Shown here in pieces: positions 1 through 7,859 of a stretch of DNA of 38,957 bases (position 1 is its first letter; the number at the start of each line of letters is the position of its first letter). Location: assembly GCA_944325515.1 (NCBI GenBank), contig CALVAO010000018.1, forward strand, positions 1 to 38,957, given 5' to 3'. The position numbers and the translations under genes were made by a program. Origin of the DNA: Candidatus Gastranaerophilales bacterium (GTDB lineage Bacteria; Cyanobacteriota; Vampirovibrionia; Gastranaerophilales; Gastranaerophilaceae). Below the pieces are notes generated by a model. It had not been told where the DNA came from. It did no database searches and saw only the letters and a list, made by a program, of their open reading frames with translations.

Positions 1-42
1 TGTAATAGTTAACAGCCTTGCTTGTGATGCTGCCATTCCCAT
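1..42 (-). CDS. Partial conserved protein, N-terminus only
   Basis: The reverse strand reads MGMAASQARLLTIT from an ATG at 42 and runs off the window edge after 14 codons. A Shine-Dalgarno-like AAGGAC lies about nine bases before the ATG. The MAASQARLL start resembles, from memory, a family of short uncharacterised proteins common in Melainabacteria and some other environmental phyla. No function can be given from this fragment. It is divergent from the ABC importer operon, and the roughly 160 bases between them must hold both promoters. Confidence 0.55.
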   Translation of the reverse strand, partial: MGMAASQARLLTIT

Positions 43-188
43 ATGTAGTAGTCCTTAAGTTAGTCCCTTTGATATAGATAACGGCATAATTGTTCAAAAA
101 CTTTAGGATTTTAAAGAAAATTGTTACATTTCGTAATAAAATATGCATAAATTTTACCCCTTTGGACTAAGATAAAATTTATTAATTA

Positions 189-197
189 TGATATTCT
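189..197 (+). promoter_or_regulatory. Extended -10 promoter of the ABC importer, probably leaderless
   Basis: TGATATTCT is an extended -10 element (TG-n-TATTCT). Only six bases separate it from the ATG at 204, so transcription would start at or next to the start codon. No Shine-Dalgarno sequence is present. recF has nearly the same arrangement (TGATATACT, six bases). No good -35 box is seen, as is common for extended -10 promoters. Confidence 0.5.
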
Positions 198-203
198 TGT
201 TTT

Positions 204-2030
204 ATGAAAAAAATTTTGTTTTTTATTATATTGTTTATAGTGGCGGGGATATTATTAAAAGCATGTATAAGAGCGGATAAGCCGGAAATAATCGAAAATA
301 ATATTCCGACAGGGGATTTGAAGGAAATAGTTTATCCTGTTCAAGAGAAAAACGTGACAATAAATGGGGTTGATTATTTGCAGTCACAGGCTCCTATAGG
401 AAAATACGGCGGGGAACTCATTATTTCTACAATAGGTGAAGGACCTAAAACTTTCAATCCTTGTAATACAAAAGATGCAACCTCTTCTTCTATGGCAGGG
501 GTTATGTATGACGGTTTGGTTTCAACAAATCCCAGAAACGGAGAAGTTCAGCCTCTCCTTGCAAAATCTTTTGAGATAAAAGGTAATGATTATATAATTC
601 ATTTACGTCATGGTGTGAAATGGACAGATGGTAAACCTATTACTGCGGAAGATGTAATGTATACATACGAAGAAATTGTATTCAAAGGGCTGGGAAACCC
701 TTCTACAATGGATGCAATGAAGGTCGACGGCAAGCTTCCTTCTATTGAAAAACTGGATGAGTATACGGTAAAATTTACGACACCGCATGCTTTTGCACCG
801 TTTTTAAGACAATTAAGTTATCCGATAGTTCCTAAACATTATTTCAAGCCATATTCTGATAAAGGGGATTCTGTTTTTAATGCATTTTTAAATCCTAATA
901 CTCCTCCAAAGGAAATAGTTTCAAGTGGAGCTTTTAAATTAAAAGAGTACGTTGCCGCGCAGAGAGTTGTATTTGAGCGAAACCCAAATTATTATAAGAT
1001 TAATTTAGATAATCAGAAGCTCCCTTATTTAAATAAGCTGGTTTATTTAATAGTAGGGGATTCAAATAACGAAATATTAAAGTTTGAGGCAAAAGAAATC
1101 GACGTATTATCACTTAGAGGGTCTAATGTTGCGCAATACAAACTTAAAGAGAAAGATTCCGATTATGTAATTTATAATCTGGGACCGGATACAGGAACAC
1201 TCTTTCTTGTTATAAATTTAAATAACAGAAAGGATAAGAACGGAAAACCTTATGTAAATCCAGTAAAACATAAATGGTTTGCAAATCGGGATTTCCGTGC
1301 CGCAATAGACTGGGCAATTGACAGAAAAAGCATGGTACAGAATATTGCATCGGGTGTCGCAGAACCATTGTTTACAGCGGAGAGTTTAAATTCTATATAT
1401 TTAAATAAATATATTAAAGGTCATCCGCATAATGATTGTGTTGCTTTAAAAAGTCTAGAAAAAGCCGGATTTTATATGAGAAACGGTAAGTTATATGATA
1501 AAGCCGGTAACAGGGTTGAATTTGATTTATATACAAATGCGGGAGTCTTAGAACGTGAAGCTCTCGGGGTTATGATAAAACAAGATTTAGCAGAATTGGG
1601 GATGAAAGTTAATTTTAAACCCGTTGAGTTTAATTCTCTTGTTAATAAATTAACGAATACACATGACTGGGATATGGCAATAATGGGGCTTACAGGCTCA
1701 CCGCTTGAACCGCATGACGGTAAAAATGTATGGACATCATTAGGAAGTCTACACATGTTTAATCAACGTCCTGCAGGGTATTCGTATGATGACAGGTTAG
1801 ATTGGGAGAAAGAGCTGGATGAAATATTTAGGGAAGGTGCTTTGAAACTGTCTTATGAAGAAAGAAAACCTCTTTATGATAAATATCAGACAATAATATA
1901 CAATCAGAAGCCTATTATATATCTGTATTCGCCAATAAGGATTACAGCAGTAAGGAAAAAACTTAAAAATATTTTTCCTACGGCTTTAAGCGGACTGATT
2001 TATAATTTAGATGAAATTTATGTGGAGTAG
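204..2030 (+). CDS. Peptide/solute ABC transporter substrate-binding protein (family 5)
   Basis: This is an extracytoplasmic solute-binding protein of the OppA/DppA type (SBP_bac_5). It would capture oligopeptides or a similar solute in the periplasm and pass it to the permeases encoded next. The 608 residues begin with a hydrophobic signal segment and a possible lipoprotein cysteine at residue 21 (LLKAC; lysine at -2 is atypical). Family features include the GVMYDGLVS region, the HLRHGVKWTDGKPITAEDV segment and the AIDWAIDRKSMV helix. The ATG at 204 is the only start that keeps the signal peptide. Only two bases separate it from the first permease gene, so they form one operon. The substrate cannot be read from sequence; peptides are the usual guess. 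Confidence 0.88.
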   Translation: MKKILFFIILFIVAGILLKACIRADKPEIIENNIPTGDLKEIVYPVQEKNVTINGVDYLQSQAPIGKYGGELIISTIGEGPKTFNPCNTKDATSSSMAGVMYDGLVSTNPRNGEVQPLLAKSFEIKGNDYIIHLRHGVKWTDGKPITAEDVMYTYEEIVFKGLGNPSTMDAMKVDGKLPSIEKLDEYTVKFTTPHAFAPFLRQLSYPIVPKHYFKPYSDKGDSVFNAFLNPNTPPKEIVSSGAFKLKEYVAAQRVVFERNPNYYKINLDNQKLPYLNKLVYLIVGDSNNEILKFEAKEIDVLSLRGSNVAQYKLKEKDSDYVIYNLGPDTGTLFLVINLNNRKDKNGKPYVNPVKHKWFANRDFRAAIDWAIDRKSMVQNIASGVAEPLFTAESLNSIYLNKYIKGHPHNDCVALKSLEKAGFYMRNGKLYDKAGNRVEFDLYTNAGVLEREALGVMIKQDLAELGMKVNFKPVEFNSLVNKLTNTHDWDMAIMGLTGSPLEPHDGKNVWTSLGSLHMFNQRPAGYSYDDRLDWEKELDEIFREGALKLSYEERKPLYDKYQTIIYNQKPIIYLYSPIRITAVRKKLKNIFPTALSGLIYNLDEIYVE

Positions 2031-2032
2031 AT

Positions 2033-3013
2033 ATGGATAATTTTAAATATATTTTTAAAAGAATTTTGCAGGTTATACCGCTTTTGATAATTGTTTCAGT
2101 TATCAGTTTTTTTATAATACGTCTTTCACCTGTTGATCCTCTTGCTGAATTAAGATTAAATCCGTCAATTTCACAGGAAACACTTGATAAAGAAATAAAA
2201 CGTTTGAATTTAGATAAACCAATATATATACAATATTTTTCCTGGGCAAAATCGTTTTTGAAAGGGGATTTGGGCTATACATCAGCAGGAGAAAAAGTGT
2301 CAACAAAATTAAAAGAAAGAATTCCGAATACTTTATTATTAACAACAGTGGTTATTTTTATGACCTGGATTACAGGAATTCCTCTAGGCATACTGGCGGC
2401 AATAAAAAAAGAAACTGCTGTAGACAGGCTTTTAACAATAGTGTCAAGTATTGGTATGGCTGTTCCATCTTTCTTTTTTGCAATTTTGATGTTGATATTT
2501 GCTGTAAAAACCGGATGGTTTCCTGTTGGAGGTCTAACAAGCTATAATTTTAACGAGATGAGTTTCTTGGGCAAAGTTATGGATATATCAAAACATCTGG
2601 TATTACCGGTTATAGTTCTTTTTACAATATCATTGTCGGGCTTGCAGAGGCAGATGCGTGCAAATATGCTGGAGGTTCTTGATAGTGATTATGTGAAGTT
2701 TGCACGAGCAAAGGGGTTAAGCGAAACAAAGGTTATCTTCAAGCACGCATTGAGAAATGCGCTTAATCCTATGATAACACTTCTGGGATTTGAATTTGCC
2801 GGGCTATTGAGCGGTGCTGCTCTTACAGAGTATGTGTTTCAGTATCCCGGACTTGGAAGGTTAATTCTTGAGGCTGTTATGAAATCTGATATTAATCTGG
2901 TTATGGCATCTTTAATGATGGGTACAATAATGCTTATTTTAGGAAATTTGGCTGCAGATATTCTATTAATGATTGCTGATCCAAGAATAAAAGGTGTAAA
3001 ACAACAGGGGTAA
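2033..3013 (+). CDS. ABC transporter permease, DppB/OppB type
   Basis: Inner-membrane permease of a peptide-type ABC importer, 326 residues, about six membrane segments. The cytoplasmic EAA loop that docks the ATPase is seen near residues 220-250 (DYVKFARAKGL...HALRNALNPMI), followed by the usual LSGAALTEYVFQYPGLGRL segment. The gene starts two bases after the binding-protein stop and has no clear ribosome binding site of its own, so translation is probably coupled. The stop codon lies in the first copy of a short tandem repeat that runs up to the next permease gene. No ATPase gene is in the operon; the importer must use ATPases encoded elsewhere. Confidence 0.92.
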   Translation: MDNFKYIFKRILQVIPLLIIVSVISFFIIRLSPVDPLAELRLNPSISQETLDKEIKRLNLDKPIYIQYFSWAKSFLKGDLGYTSAGEKVSTKLKERIPNTLLLTTVVIFMTWITGIPLGILAAIKKETAVDRLLTIVSSIGMAVPSFFFAILMLIFAVKTGWFPVGGLTSYNFNEMSFLGKVMDISKHLVLPVIVLFTISLSGLQRQMRANMLEVLDSDYVKFARAKGLSETKVIFKHALRNALNPMITLLGFEFAGLLSGAALTEYVFQYPGLGRLILEAVMKSDINLVMASLMMGTIMLILGNLAADILLMIADPRIKGVKQQG

Positions 3014-3058
3014 ATAGACAGGGGTAAATAGACAGGGGTAAATAGATAGGGCAAATAG
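3004..3058 (+). repeat. 14-bp tandem repeat between the two permease genes
   Basis: The unit acaggggtaaatag occurs three times without mismatch (3004-3017, 3018-3031, 3032-3045), followed by a degenerate 13-base copy (3046-3058) and a partial one that runs into the start codon at 3068. The first copy supplies the TAA stop of the upstream permease. Each unit contains a Shine-Dalgarno-like AGGGG, so the array places several potential ribosome-binding cores before the oppC-type gene. Slippage could change its length. Confidence 0.9.
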
Positions 3059-3067
3059 GCAGGTAAA

Positions 3068-4132
3068 ATGGATTTTATAAAAAAAATATTTCAAGATAAT
3101 TTTGCAAAATCAGCTTTTATTATTTTAGCCGTATTATATTTAGTAATTCTGCTGGCGGATTTTATAGCACCTTATTCAAATTCATATTCAAATCGTGAGA
3201 TGTCTTATGCACCGCCGTCTAAGATTTATACAATAGATGAAAACGGCAAACTTTCAAGACCATACACATACAATTATGTAAGATGCTATGAACCGGCATT
3301 AATGCAGACGGTATTTAAGCAGGACAGGTGTAGAAAGTATTATCTTAGACTTTTTCCTAAATCAGAAAATTACAAATTGTTAGGTATTATTCCCTTGAAC
3401 CGTCATCTGTTTGGAACGGATTGCGGAGGTGAATTATATTTACTGGGAACTGATATAAACGGTCGTGATGTTTTTTCAAGATTACTTTTTGGCGGCAGGA
3501 TTTCAATGACGGTAGGATTTCTGGCACTGCTTGTTGTCTTTCCGATAGGTCTTTTGTATGGTGGTATTTCCGGATATTTTGGCGGGATAGTGGATACTTT
3601 GATGATGCGGTTTGCGGAAGCTGTTATGGCTATTCCGAGTTTTTATTTGTTGATAATTCTTGCAGCAATACTCCCAAGTGGAATGACAAGCGTACAAAGA
3701 TTTTCATTGATTGTAATCATACTTGCTCTAATCGGATGGGCTGGTTTTGCAAGAGTTGTTAGGGGAATGGTTTTATCTATAAAGAAAGAGGATTTTATTC
3801 AAGCTGAAAAAACTATTGGTGCTTCAAATTTAAGAATTATTTTAAAACATATTCTGCCGCAGACTACCAGTTATGTAATAATAGCGATGACACTTAGCGT
3901 TCCTTCTTATATTCTGGCAGAATCCGGATTGAGCTTTCTTGGGCTTGGAATTCAACAGCCGGATGCAAGCTGGGGTAACATGTTGAAAGAAGCACAAGAA
4001 TTTACAAATATATTATACCGCCCCTGGCTGTTAACTCCCGGATTATTAATTTTTATCGCAGTTCTTTCGTTTAATCTGCTGGGTGATGCAATACGTGACA
4101 TATTGGATCCTAAGTCACAAAAAAGAATTTAA
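3068..4132 (+). CDS. ABC transporter permease, DppC/OppC type
   Basis: Second inner-membrane permease of the importer, 354 residues. After the first membrane segment (about residues 13-33) there is a long extracytoplasmic insert of about 85 residues containing three cysteines (RCYEPAL, DRCRKYY, TDCGGEL). The classical LLGTDINGRDVFSRLLFGGR motif and the remaining five membrane segments follow. The EAA loop is at DFIQAEKTIGASNLRIILKH. OppC relatives of 300-350 residues with such an insert are known, so it is a subfamily trait rather than damage. AGG five bases before the ATG, the tail of the tandem repeat array, acts as the ribosome binding site. It is the last gene of the operon. Confidence 0.92.
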   Translation: MDFIKKIFQDNFAKSAFIILAVLYLVILLADFIAPYSNSYSNREMSYAPPSKIYTIDENGKLSRPYTYNYVRCYEPALMQTVFKQDRCRKYYLRLFPKSENYKLLGIIPLNRHLFGTDCGGELYLLGTDINGRDVFSRLLFGGRISMTVGFLALLVVFPIGLLYGGISGYFGGIVDTLMMRFAEAVMAIPSFYLLIILAAILPSGMTSVQRFSLIVIILALIGWAGFARVVRGMVLSIKKEDFIQAEKTIGASNLRIILKHILPQTTSYVIIAMTLSVPSYILAESGLSFLGLGIQQPDASWGNMLKEAQEFTNILYRPWLLTPGLLIFIAVLSFNLLGDAIRDILDPKSQKRI

Positions 4133-4162
4133 AGATTTTTTTGTTTACATTAGGAATAGCGG

Positions 4163-4195
4163 ATTTAAGGTATGCATTCTTGAATGCGCCTAAAT
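4163..4195. other. Imperfect hairpin after the ABC operon
   Basis: ATTTAAGG (4163-4170) and CCTAAAT (4189-4195) flank a perfect GCATTC-TT-GAATGC core. It could end or stabilise the importer transcript, but no T-tract follows, so it is not a standard intrinsic terminator. Confidence 0.35.
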
Positions 4196-4236
4196 TCAAA
4201 TGTAAAGTTTTGTAACAATTAATATTATTTGTGAAA

Positions 4237-4265
4237 TTGTATCATTGTTAAATACTTTATATATA
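4237..4265 (+). promoter_or_regulatory. Sigma-70-like promoter of the glycine-rich protein gene
   Basis: TTGTAT (4237-4242) and TATATA (4260-4265) are separated by 17 bases. The start codon at 4299 follows after a short leader with a GAGG ribosome binding site. The region is very AT-rich, so the exact boxes are uncertain. Confidence 0.4.
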
Positions 4266-4298
4266 TAACAGATGTAAGAAACCAACGAGGTAAAAATT

Positions 4299-5468
4299 AT
4301 GGGCAGAGTAAATTGTCATAGCGCATTTAAACACTACGAGATGTTCCACTCAAGAGGCGGCGACGTAATCAATATTGGCAGTAATAACACTACCATATTT
4401 AATTGCGGCGGCAGTCATCTGGGCGGCTTCTGGGGCGGTTTTGGATTAGGCTTAGGCAATGCCTTTGGCAGTTTATTTGGCGGTGGTTATGGCTTTGGCG
4501 GCTTCCCGATGTTCGGCGGCTTTGGAATGGGCAATTTCGGTTTCGGCTCTCCATTCGGCGGCGGCTGGGGCAACTGGGGCTGGGGTAACGGCGGCAGTAA
4601 TCGTACTGGAGCCTCTAATTCAAATAATAAAACCAGTGAAAGCACGACCAATTTACCTACATTAAATAAAGATAGAAAAGCTCTTGCGGATTTAATAACT
4701 GAAAGAAAGAAACTGACAGATAAACCCGGCGGAGCTACACCGGAAGAAATGGAAGCTTTTAACAAGAAAGTTGCAGATGCAAAAGCAAAAGCTATAGATG
4801 AAACTTCTGAAATTGATAATCAAGATAAAACAGATTTTGATAATTTGTTATTCAAGGTAGACAAACAACCTTCAAAGGTAAATACTACTCCAGCAGCCGC
4901 TGCAAATACAAATGCGACAACTGGAACAGCACCATCAGAGAATACCGGAGAAGTTGATCGTACCGGATTTGAAAATATCCCGGGGCTCAGTGCAGATGAT
5001 ATTAAGACATTAAAAGATTTAGGTATAAAAGAAGTACCTATAGATAATGGAAAATATGGTTTATCGTTTCCGAAAGAATTATCTGCAGAAAACCTTAAAA
5101 AATTAAAAGCTATTTGCGATAAACACAATGTACCTGTAGCAGCAGCTTATAATTCAAGAGCGAAAAATATTGATCACTGGATTGCAGGTTCCATAGACAA
5201 TATACAAGAAACAAACGGTAAAATATCATATGATATCAACTGTAGCAATTTCGGTTCATTCGGGCTTACATATTCAGCTCAACAAAATGATAACGGCAAT
5301 TGGACAGTAGCATATAAATCAGGCTCATATCAAAATGATTTATGGACCAAACCTCAAGATAAGTATACATATAATACGACCAATCAGTGTTTGAGTATAG
5401 ATAATGGAGATCCTGTAATCTCAACCAAAGAGGTTCCTGGTTACGAAACTAAAATTCCTAAACAATAA
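4299..5468 (+). CDS. Glycine-rich protein of unknown function
   Basis: A 389-residue protein I cannot assign. Residues about 37-105 are dominated by Gly, Phe and Trp (GGFWGGFGLGLG, GGGWGNWGWGNGG), a low-complexity stretch likely to be disordered or self-associating. A Ser/Asn/Thr linker, a charged helical segment (about 125-190) and an Ala/Thr-rich linker follow. A C-terminal domain from about residue 220 has a helix-hairpin-like GLSADDIKTLKDLGI and probable beta strands (YDINCSNFGSFGLTYSA). There is no signal peptide or membrane segment. The start is supported by GAGG at 4287-4290, eight bases before the ATG. It is a single gene with its own promoter and a strong terminator. The C-rich codons of the Gly block make it locally GC-rich. 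Confidence 0.8.
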   Translation: MGRVNCHSAFKHYEMFHSRGGDVINIGSNNTTIFNCGGSHLGGFWGGFGLGLGNAFGSLFGGGYGFGGFPMFGGFGMGNFGFGSPFGGGWGNWGWGNGGSNRTGASNSNNKTSESTTNLPTLNKDRKALADLITERKKLTDKPGGATPEEMEAFNKKVADAKAKAIDETSEIDNQDKTDFDNLLFKVDKQPSKVNTTPAAAANTNATTGTAPSENTGEVDRTGFENIPGLSADDIKTLKDLGIKEVPIDNGKYGLSFPKELSAENLKKLKAICDKHNVPVAAAYNSRAKNIDHWIAGSIDNIQETNGKISYDINCSNFGSFGLTYSAQQNDNGNWTVAYKSGSYQNDLWTKPQDKYTYNTTNQCLSIDNGDPVISTKEVPGYETKIPKQ

Positions 5469-5474
5469 ACAAGT

Positions 5475-5506
5475 AAACCCCTTCATAAAAGAAGGGGTTT
5501 ATTTTA
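5475..5506 (+). terminator. Intrinsic terminator of the glycine-rich protein gene
   Basis: A perfect 10-bp stem (AAACCCCTTC 5475-5484, GAAGGGGTTT 5491-5500) with a six-base loop is followed by ATTTTAT. The stop codon of the convergent small gene (5499-5501) overlaps the stem end, so the hairpin may serve both strands. Confidence 0.85.
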
Positions 5507-5672
5507 TAAAAACGTATTTCTCACCGTATGGACTTGGCATGTCTTTAACATTTTTCAAAAATTCACCAAGGTTATACAGAGGGCTAGAGATAAATGTATT
5601 ATTACTTTTGACATGCAAAATCTCGTTAGAAGATAGAAGTTTTGTGACAATTTCCTCGCTCGTAAGCTCCAT
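5499..5672 (-). CDS. Small 57-residue protein of unknown function
   Basis: The reverse strand encodes a 57-residue protein beginning MELTSEEIVTKLLSSNEIL and ending GEKYVFIK. Support for a real gene: a good Shine-Dalgarno AAGGAG five bases before the ATG, a promoter with TTGCAC, 17 bases and TAAACT (with an extended TG) just upstream, and a stop that falls in a shared terminator hairpin. The N-terminal third should be an amphipathic helix. There is no cysteine, signal peptide or membrane segment. I recognise no family. It is convergent with the glycine-rich protein gene and divergent from rpsU. Confidence 0.6.
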   Translation of the reverse strand: MELTSEEIVTKLLSSNEILHVKSNNTFISSPLYNLGEFLKNVKDMPSPYGEKYVFIK

Positions 5673-5696
5673 ATGTACTCCTTTTAGAATATAGGC

Positions 5697-5725
5697 AGTT
5701 TAACACTAAATAAAATTTTGTGCAA
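5697..5725 (-). promoter_or_regulatory. Promoter of the 57-residue gene
   Basis: On the reverse strand TTGCAC (5720-5725) and TAAACT (5697-5702) are 17 bases apart, with TG one base before the -10 box. The start codon is at 5672. Confidence 0.55.
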
Positions 5726-5794
5726 CTGCTAAAACTGAGAAAGATTTTTTTTATCTTAGAATATTTTAATCTTGTAATTTTACAATAATATATC

Positions 5795-5840
5795 GCGCAA
5801 CCTCCTTCCCTGGAAGAGGAAGGTTGGGCTGGGGTGTTAC
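5795..5840 (+). repeat. REP-like GC-rich palindromic element, copy 1
   Basis: A GC-rich island in AT-rich spacer: it opens CGCAACCTCCTTCCCTGG, then GGAAGGTTGGGCTGGGGTG. CAACCT pairs with AGGTTG and CTTCC with GGAAG, giving an imperfect hairpin. Two related copies occur at 32438-32482 (same orientation) and 32644-32690 (inverted). All three keep the core CCTTCCCTGG (CCTCCCTGG in copy 3), then GGAAGG or GGAGGG and TGGGGTG. It carries no coding capacity of its own. Confidence 0.75.
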
Positions 5841-5915
5841 CTGGTGGCTTAAATTAGTTTAATTGAAAAAAAGAAAAGTGAAGATATGAAAATATTTTTT
5901 GAATACTTCCCCCTC

Positions 5916-5944
5916 TTGAAATTCTATTTTGCTTGTTTTATCAT
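5916..5944 (+). promoter_or_regulatory. Promoter of rpsU
   Basis: TTGAAA (5916-5921), a 17-base spacer and TATCAT (5939-5944) form a good sigma-70-type promoter about 40 bases before the rpsU start codon. Confidence 0.6.
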
Positions 5945-5986
5945 AAATTTGTACACATGAAATGCTGAAAAGGTGGTGAAATATAA

Positions 5987-6160
5987 ATGGCAGAAGTTAA
6001 AGTGGGCGAGAACGAAAGTATCGAAAGCGCTTTAAGAAGATTCAAGAAAAAAATCCAGAAAGCTGGTATTTTATCTGAAGTCAAAAAACGCGAAAGATAC
6101 GAAAAGCCCAGCGTGAGAAGAAAACGCAAATCAGAAGCTGCACGCAAACGCAAAGTGTAG
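5987..6160 (+). CDS. rpsU: 30S ribosomal protein S21
   Basis: A 57-residue, strongly basic protein with the S21 pattern: [37 protein letters not shown], and a Lys/Arg-rich C-terminus. S21 sits on the small-subunit platform near the anti-Shine-Dalgarno and helps mRNA binding at initiation. A strong ribosome binding site, AGGTGGTGA, ends seven bases before the ATG. It has its own promoter and a very strong terminator, so it is probably monocistronic. Its length is close to the family norm. The overlapping reverse-strand reading frame is a shadow. Confidence 0.95.
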   Translation: MAEVKVGENESIESALRRFKKKIQKAGILSEVKKRERYEKPSVRRKRKSEAARKRKV

Positions 6161-6181
6161 ATTAACTGATATAATATAAGT

Positions 6182-6220
6182 AAAAGTGCACATTCCTAAT
6201 TAGGAATGTGCACTTTTTTT
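6182..6220 (+). terminator. Intrinsic terminator after rpsU
   Basis: Positions 6182-6199 and 6200-6217 are perfect reverse complements (AAAAGTGCACATTCCTAA and its complement), a 36-base palindrome with no unpaired loop bases, followed by a T run. It can work on both strands. Confidence 0.9.
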
Positions 6221-6260
6221 GTTTTTAAGTTAACAAAGCAACTTGCAAATGAGCTTTGTT

Positions 6261-6266
6261 TATAAT
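6261..6266 (+). promoter_or_regulatory. Possible -10 box of tRNA-Cys
   Basis: A perfect TATAAT ends 13 bases before the tRNA 5' end. No -35 box at standard spacing is seen, so the promoter is only partly supported. Confidence 0.4.
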
Positions 6267-6279
6267 ATCATACTCATAT

Positions 6280-6350
6280 GGCGACATGGCCAAGTGGTAA
6301 GGCAGAAGCCTGCAAAGCTTTTACCCCCGGTTCGAATCCGGGTGTCGCCT
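6280..6350 (+). tRNA. tRNA-Cys (GCA anticodon)
   Basis: A 71-base cloverleaf without an encoded CCA end. The acceptor arms are GGCGACA and TGTCGCC with discriminator T. The D arm is GCC...GGC, the anticodon loop is CTGCAAA with anticodon GCA, and the T arm is CCGGG-TTCGAAT-CCCGG-like. A run of seven T follows at once and probably ends the transcript. It lies between the rpsU terminator and dnaA. Confidence 0.95.
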
Positions 6351-6405
6351 TTTTTTATTAGAATTTTATTCAAGAGAATTAAAAATATCACAAATCTAGA
6401 GTTGT

Positions 6406-7791
6406 ATGGAAAATATTGAGTTAAAACGTTTTTGGGAGCAAATAAAGGAAGAATTATTACAGGTTTTGCCTGAAAATGTTCACCCCTGGATTTATCCATT
6501 GGAAGTCTCCGGATACGATAAAGGAGAATTAACTGTTGTTACCGGACAAATGATGGGGCGGGATTTGCTTAGAAAAAACTATCTTATGCAGCTAAATGAC
6601 GTTTTGAAACGAATTTCCGGTGATGAAAATGCAAGGTTTGTTATTATATTTGATGAAAATGCTGCAAAAACTCTGAAAAAACAAAGCGAAAAGCTGCAAA
6701 AGAAGATTGAAGATACTGAATTAAAGCAACAGGCTATTGATAATTTGTCTTATATGCAGTCAGCTTCTAATCTTAATTTAAAATACAAATTTGAAAACTT
6801 TGTTGTAGGTGAGAATAGTAAATTTGCTTATGCTGCAGCTCTGGCTGTAGCGAAGCAGCCGGCAAAAAAATATAATCCGCTTTTTATATACGGGAATTCC
6901 GGTCTTGGCAAAACTCACTTAATGCAGGCAATAGGGCATTATACAATTTTTAATAATCCAAAATTAAAGGTAAAATATACAAAGACTGAAGACTATGTTA
7001 ATGATTATATTTCAAATTCACGCAAAACCAACAGTAACATAGAAAACATGACTAAGTTTAACAAGAAATATACAAATATTGATATTATATTAATAGATGA
7101 TATTCAGTTCATTGAATCCAAAATGAAATCTATGGAAAATTTGCAGTACACCTTTGATAATTTGTATAATAAAGGAAAGCAAATTGTAATAACTTCCGAC
7201 AGAGTTCCTAAAGAAATCCCGACTCTTACTGCCGCATTATGCTCAAGATTTGAAATGGGACTAATGGTGGAGCTGACTCCTCCGGATATTGAAACAAGGT
7301 ACGAGATTATAAAAAAACTCGCAGACGGAAATGACTTGATATATGAAGATAAGGCTCTAATGTATATAGCAAAGAATTTTTCTAATAACGTAAGAGAGCT
7401 GGAAGGTGCTTTTACAAAAGTTTGTGCATATGCTGAAATTACGGAGAGCCAATTAACTTTAAATCTGGCAAAAGATGTTTTGAAGTGCGACGAAGTTGTA
7501 AATGATATCAATTTTGATGCTGTAGCAAGAGTGACTGCTGAATACTGTCAAGTTGATTTAAAGGATCTTAAAGGTGCTGCAAGAGGTCAAAAAGTGTCTA
7601 TGGCACGTCATATTTCAATTTATTTGTGCCGTGAAATAACCGGTCAGAGCTTCGTAAATATTGCTAAATTTTATAACAAAAAGCATACAACTATAATGTT
7701 TGCATATGAAAAAATTAAAAAAGAAAAAGATACTAATTGCGAAATTGCAACTGCTCTGAGGGAGATAAAGCAGGCACTAAAAGTTTTATAG
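6406..7791 (+). CDS. dnaA: Chromosomal replication initiator protein DnaA
   Basis: Initiator ATPase that binds DnaA boxes and opens the origin. All four domains are visible in 461 residues: domain I (about 1-85, FWEQIKEELLQVLPENVHPWI), a short linker, AAA+ domain III with Walker A GNSGLGKT (163-170), Walker B LIDD (229-232) and the SRFEMGL arginine region, and domain IV with the DNA-binding helix ending NKKHTTIMFAYEKI (a variant of the usual D/H-STV loop). The length is normal. There is no good Shine-Dalgarno before the ATG. The usual partner dnaN is not adjacent; the neighbours are tRNA-Cys and a TPR gene. I see no cluster of TTATCCACA-type boxes nearby, so the origin is probably elsewhere. 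Confidence 0.96.
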   Translation: MENIELKRFWEQIKEELLQVLPENVHPWIYPLEVSGYDKGELTVVTGQMMGRDLLRKNYLMQLNDVLKRISGDENARFVIIFDENAAKTLKKQSEKLQKKIEDTELKQQAIDNLSYMQSASNLNLKYKFENFVVGENSKFAYAAALAVAKQPAKKYNPLFIYGNSGLGKTHLMQAIGHYTIFNNPKLKVKYTKTEDYVNDYISNSRKTNSNIENMTKFNKKYTNIDIILIDDIQFIESKMKSMENLQYTFDNLYNKGKQIVITSDRVPKEIPTLTAALCSRFEMGLMVELTPPDIETRYEIIKKLADGNDLIYEDKALMYIAKNFSNNVRELEGAFTKVCAYAEITESQLTLNLAKDVLKCDEVVNDINFDAVARVTAEYCQVDLKDLKGAARGQKVSMARHISIYLCREITGQSFVNIAKFYNKKHTTIMFAYEKIKKEKDTNCEIATALREIKQALKVL

Positions 7792-7859
7792 AAAGCAGGC
7801 TACTCGTTTTTCTGAAAATTTTATGATAAATAATTAATGTAGGGATAACGGAGCAAATC

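Noticed and set aside
3004..3067. CRISPR array
   Set aside because: The units are only 14 bases and directly adjacent with no spacers, and no cas gene is present.
7104..7511. 135-codon reverse-strand frame inside dnaA
   Set aside because: It lies wholly opposite the conserved AAA+ domain of dnaA and shows no expression signals. Other long opposite-strand frames in nadE, der, flagellin and the symporter were dropped for the same reason.
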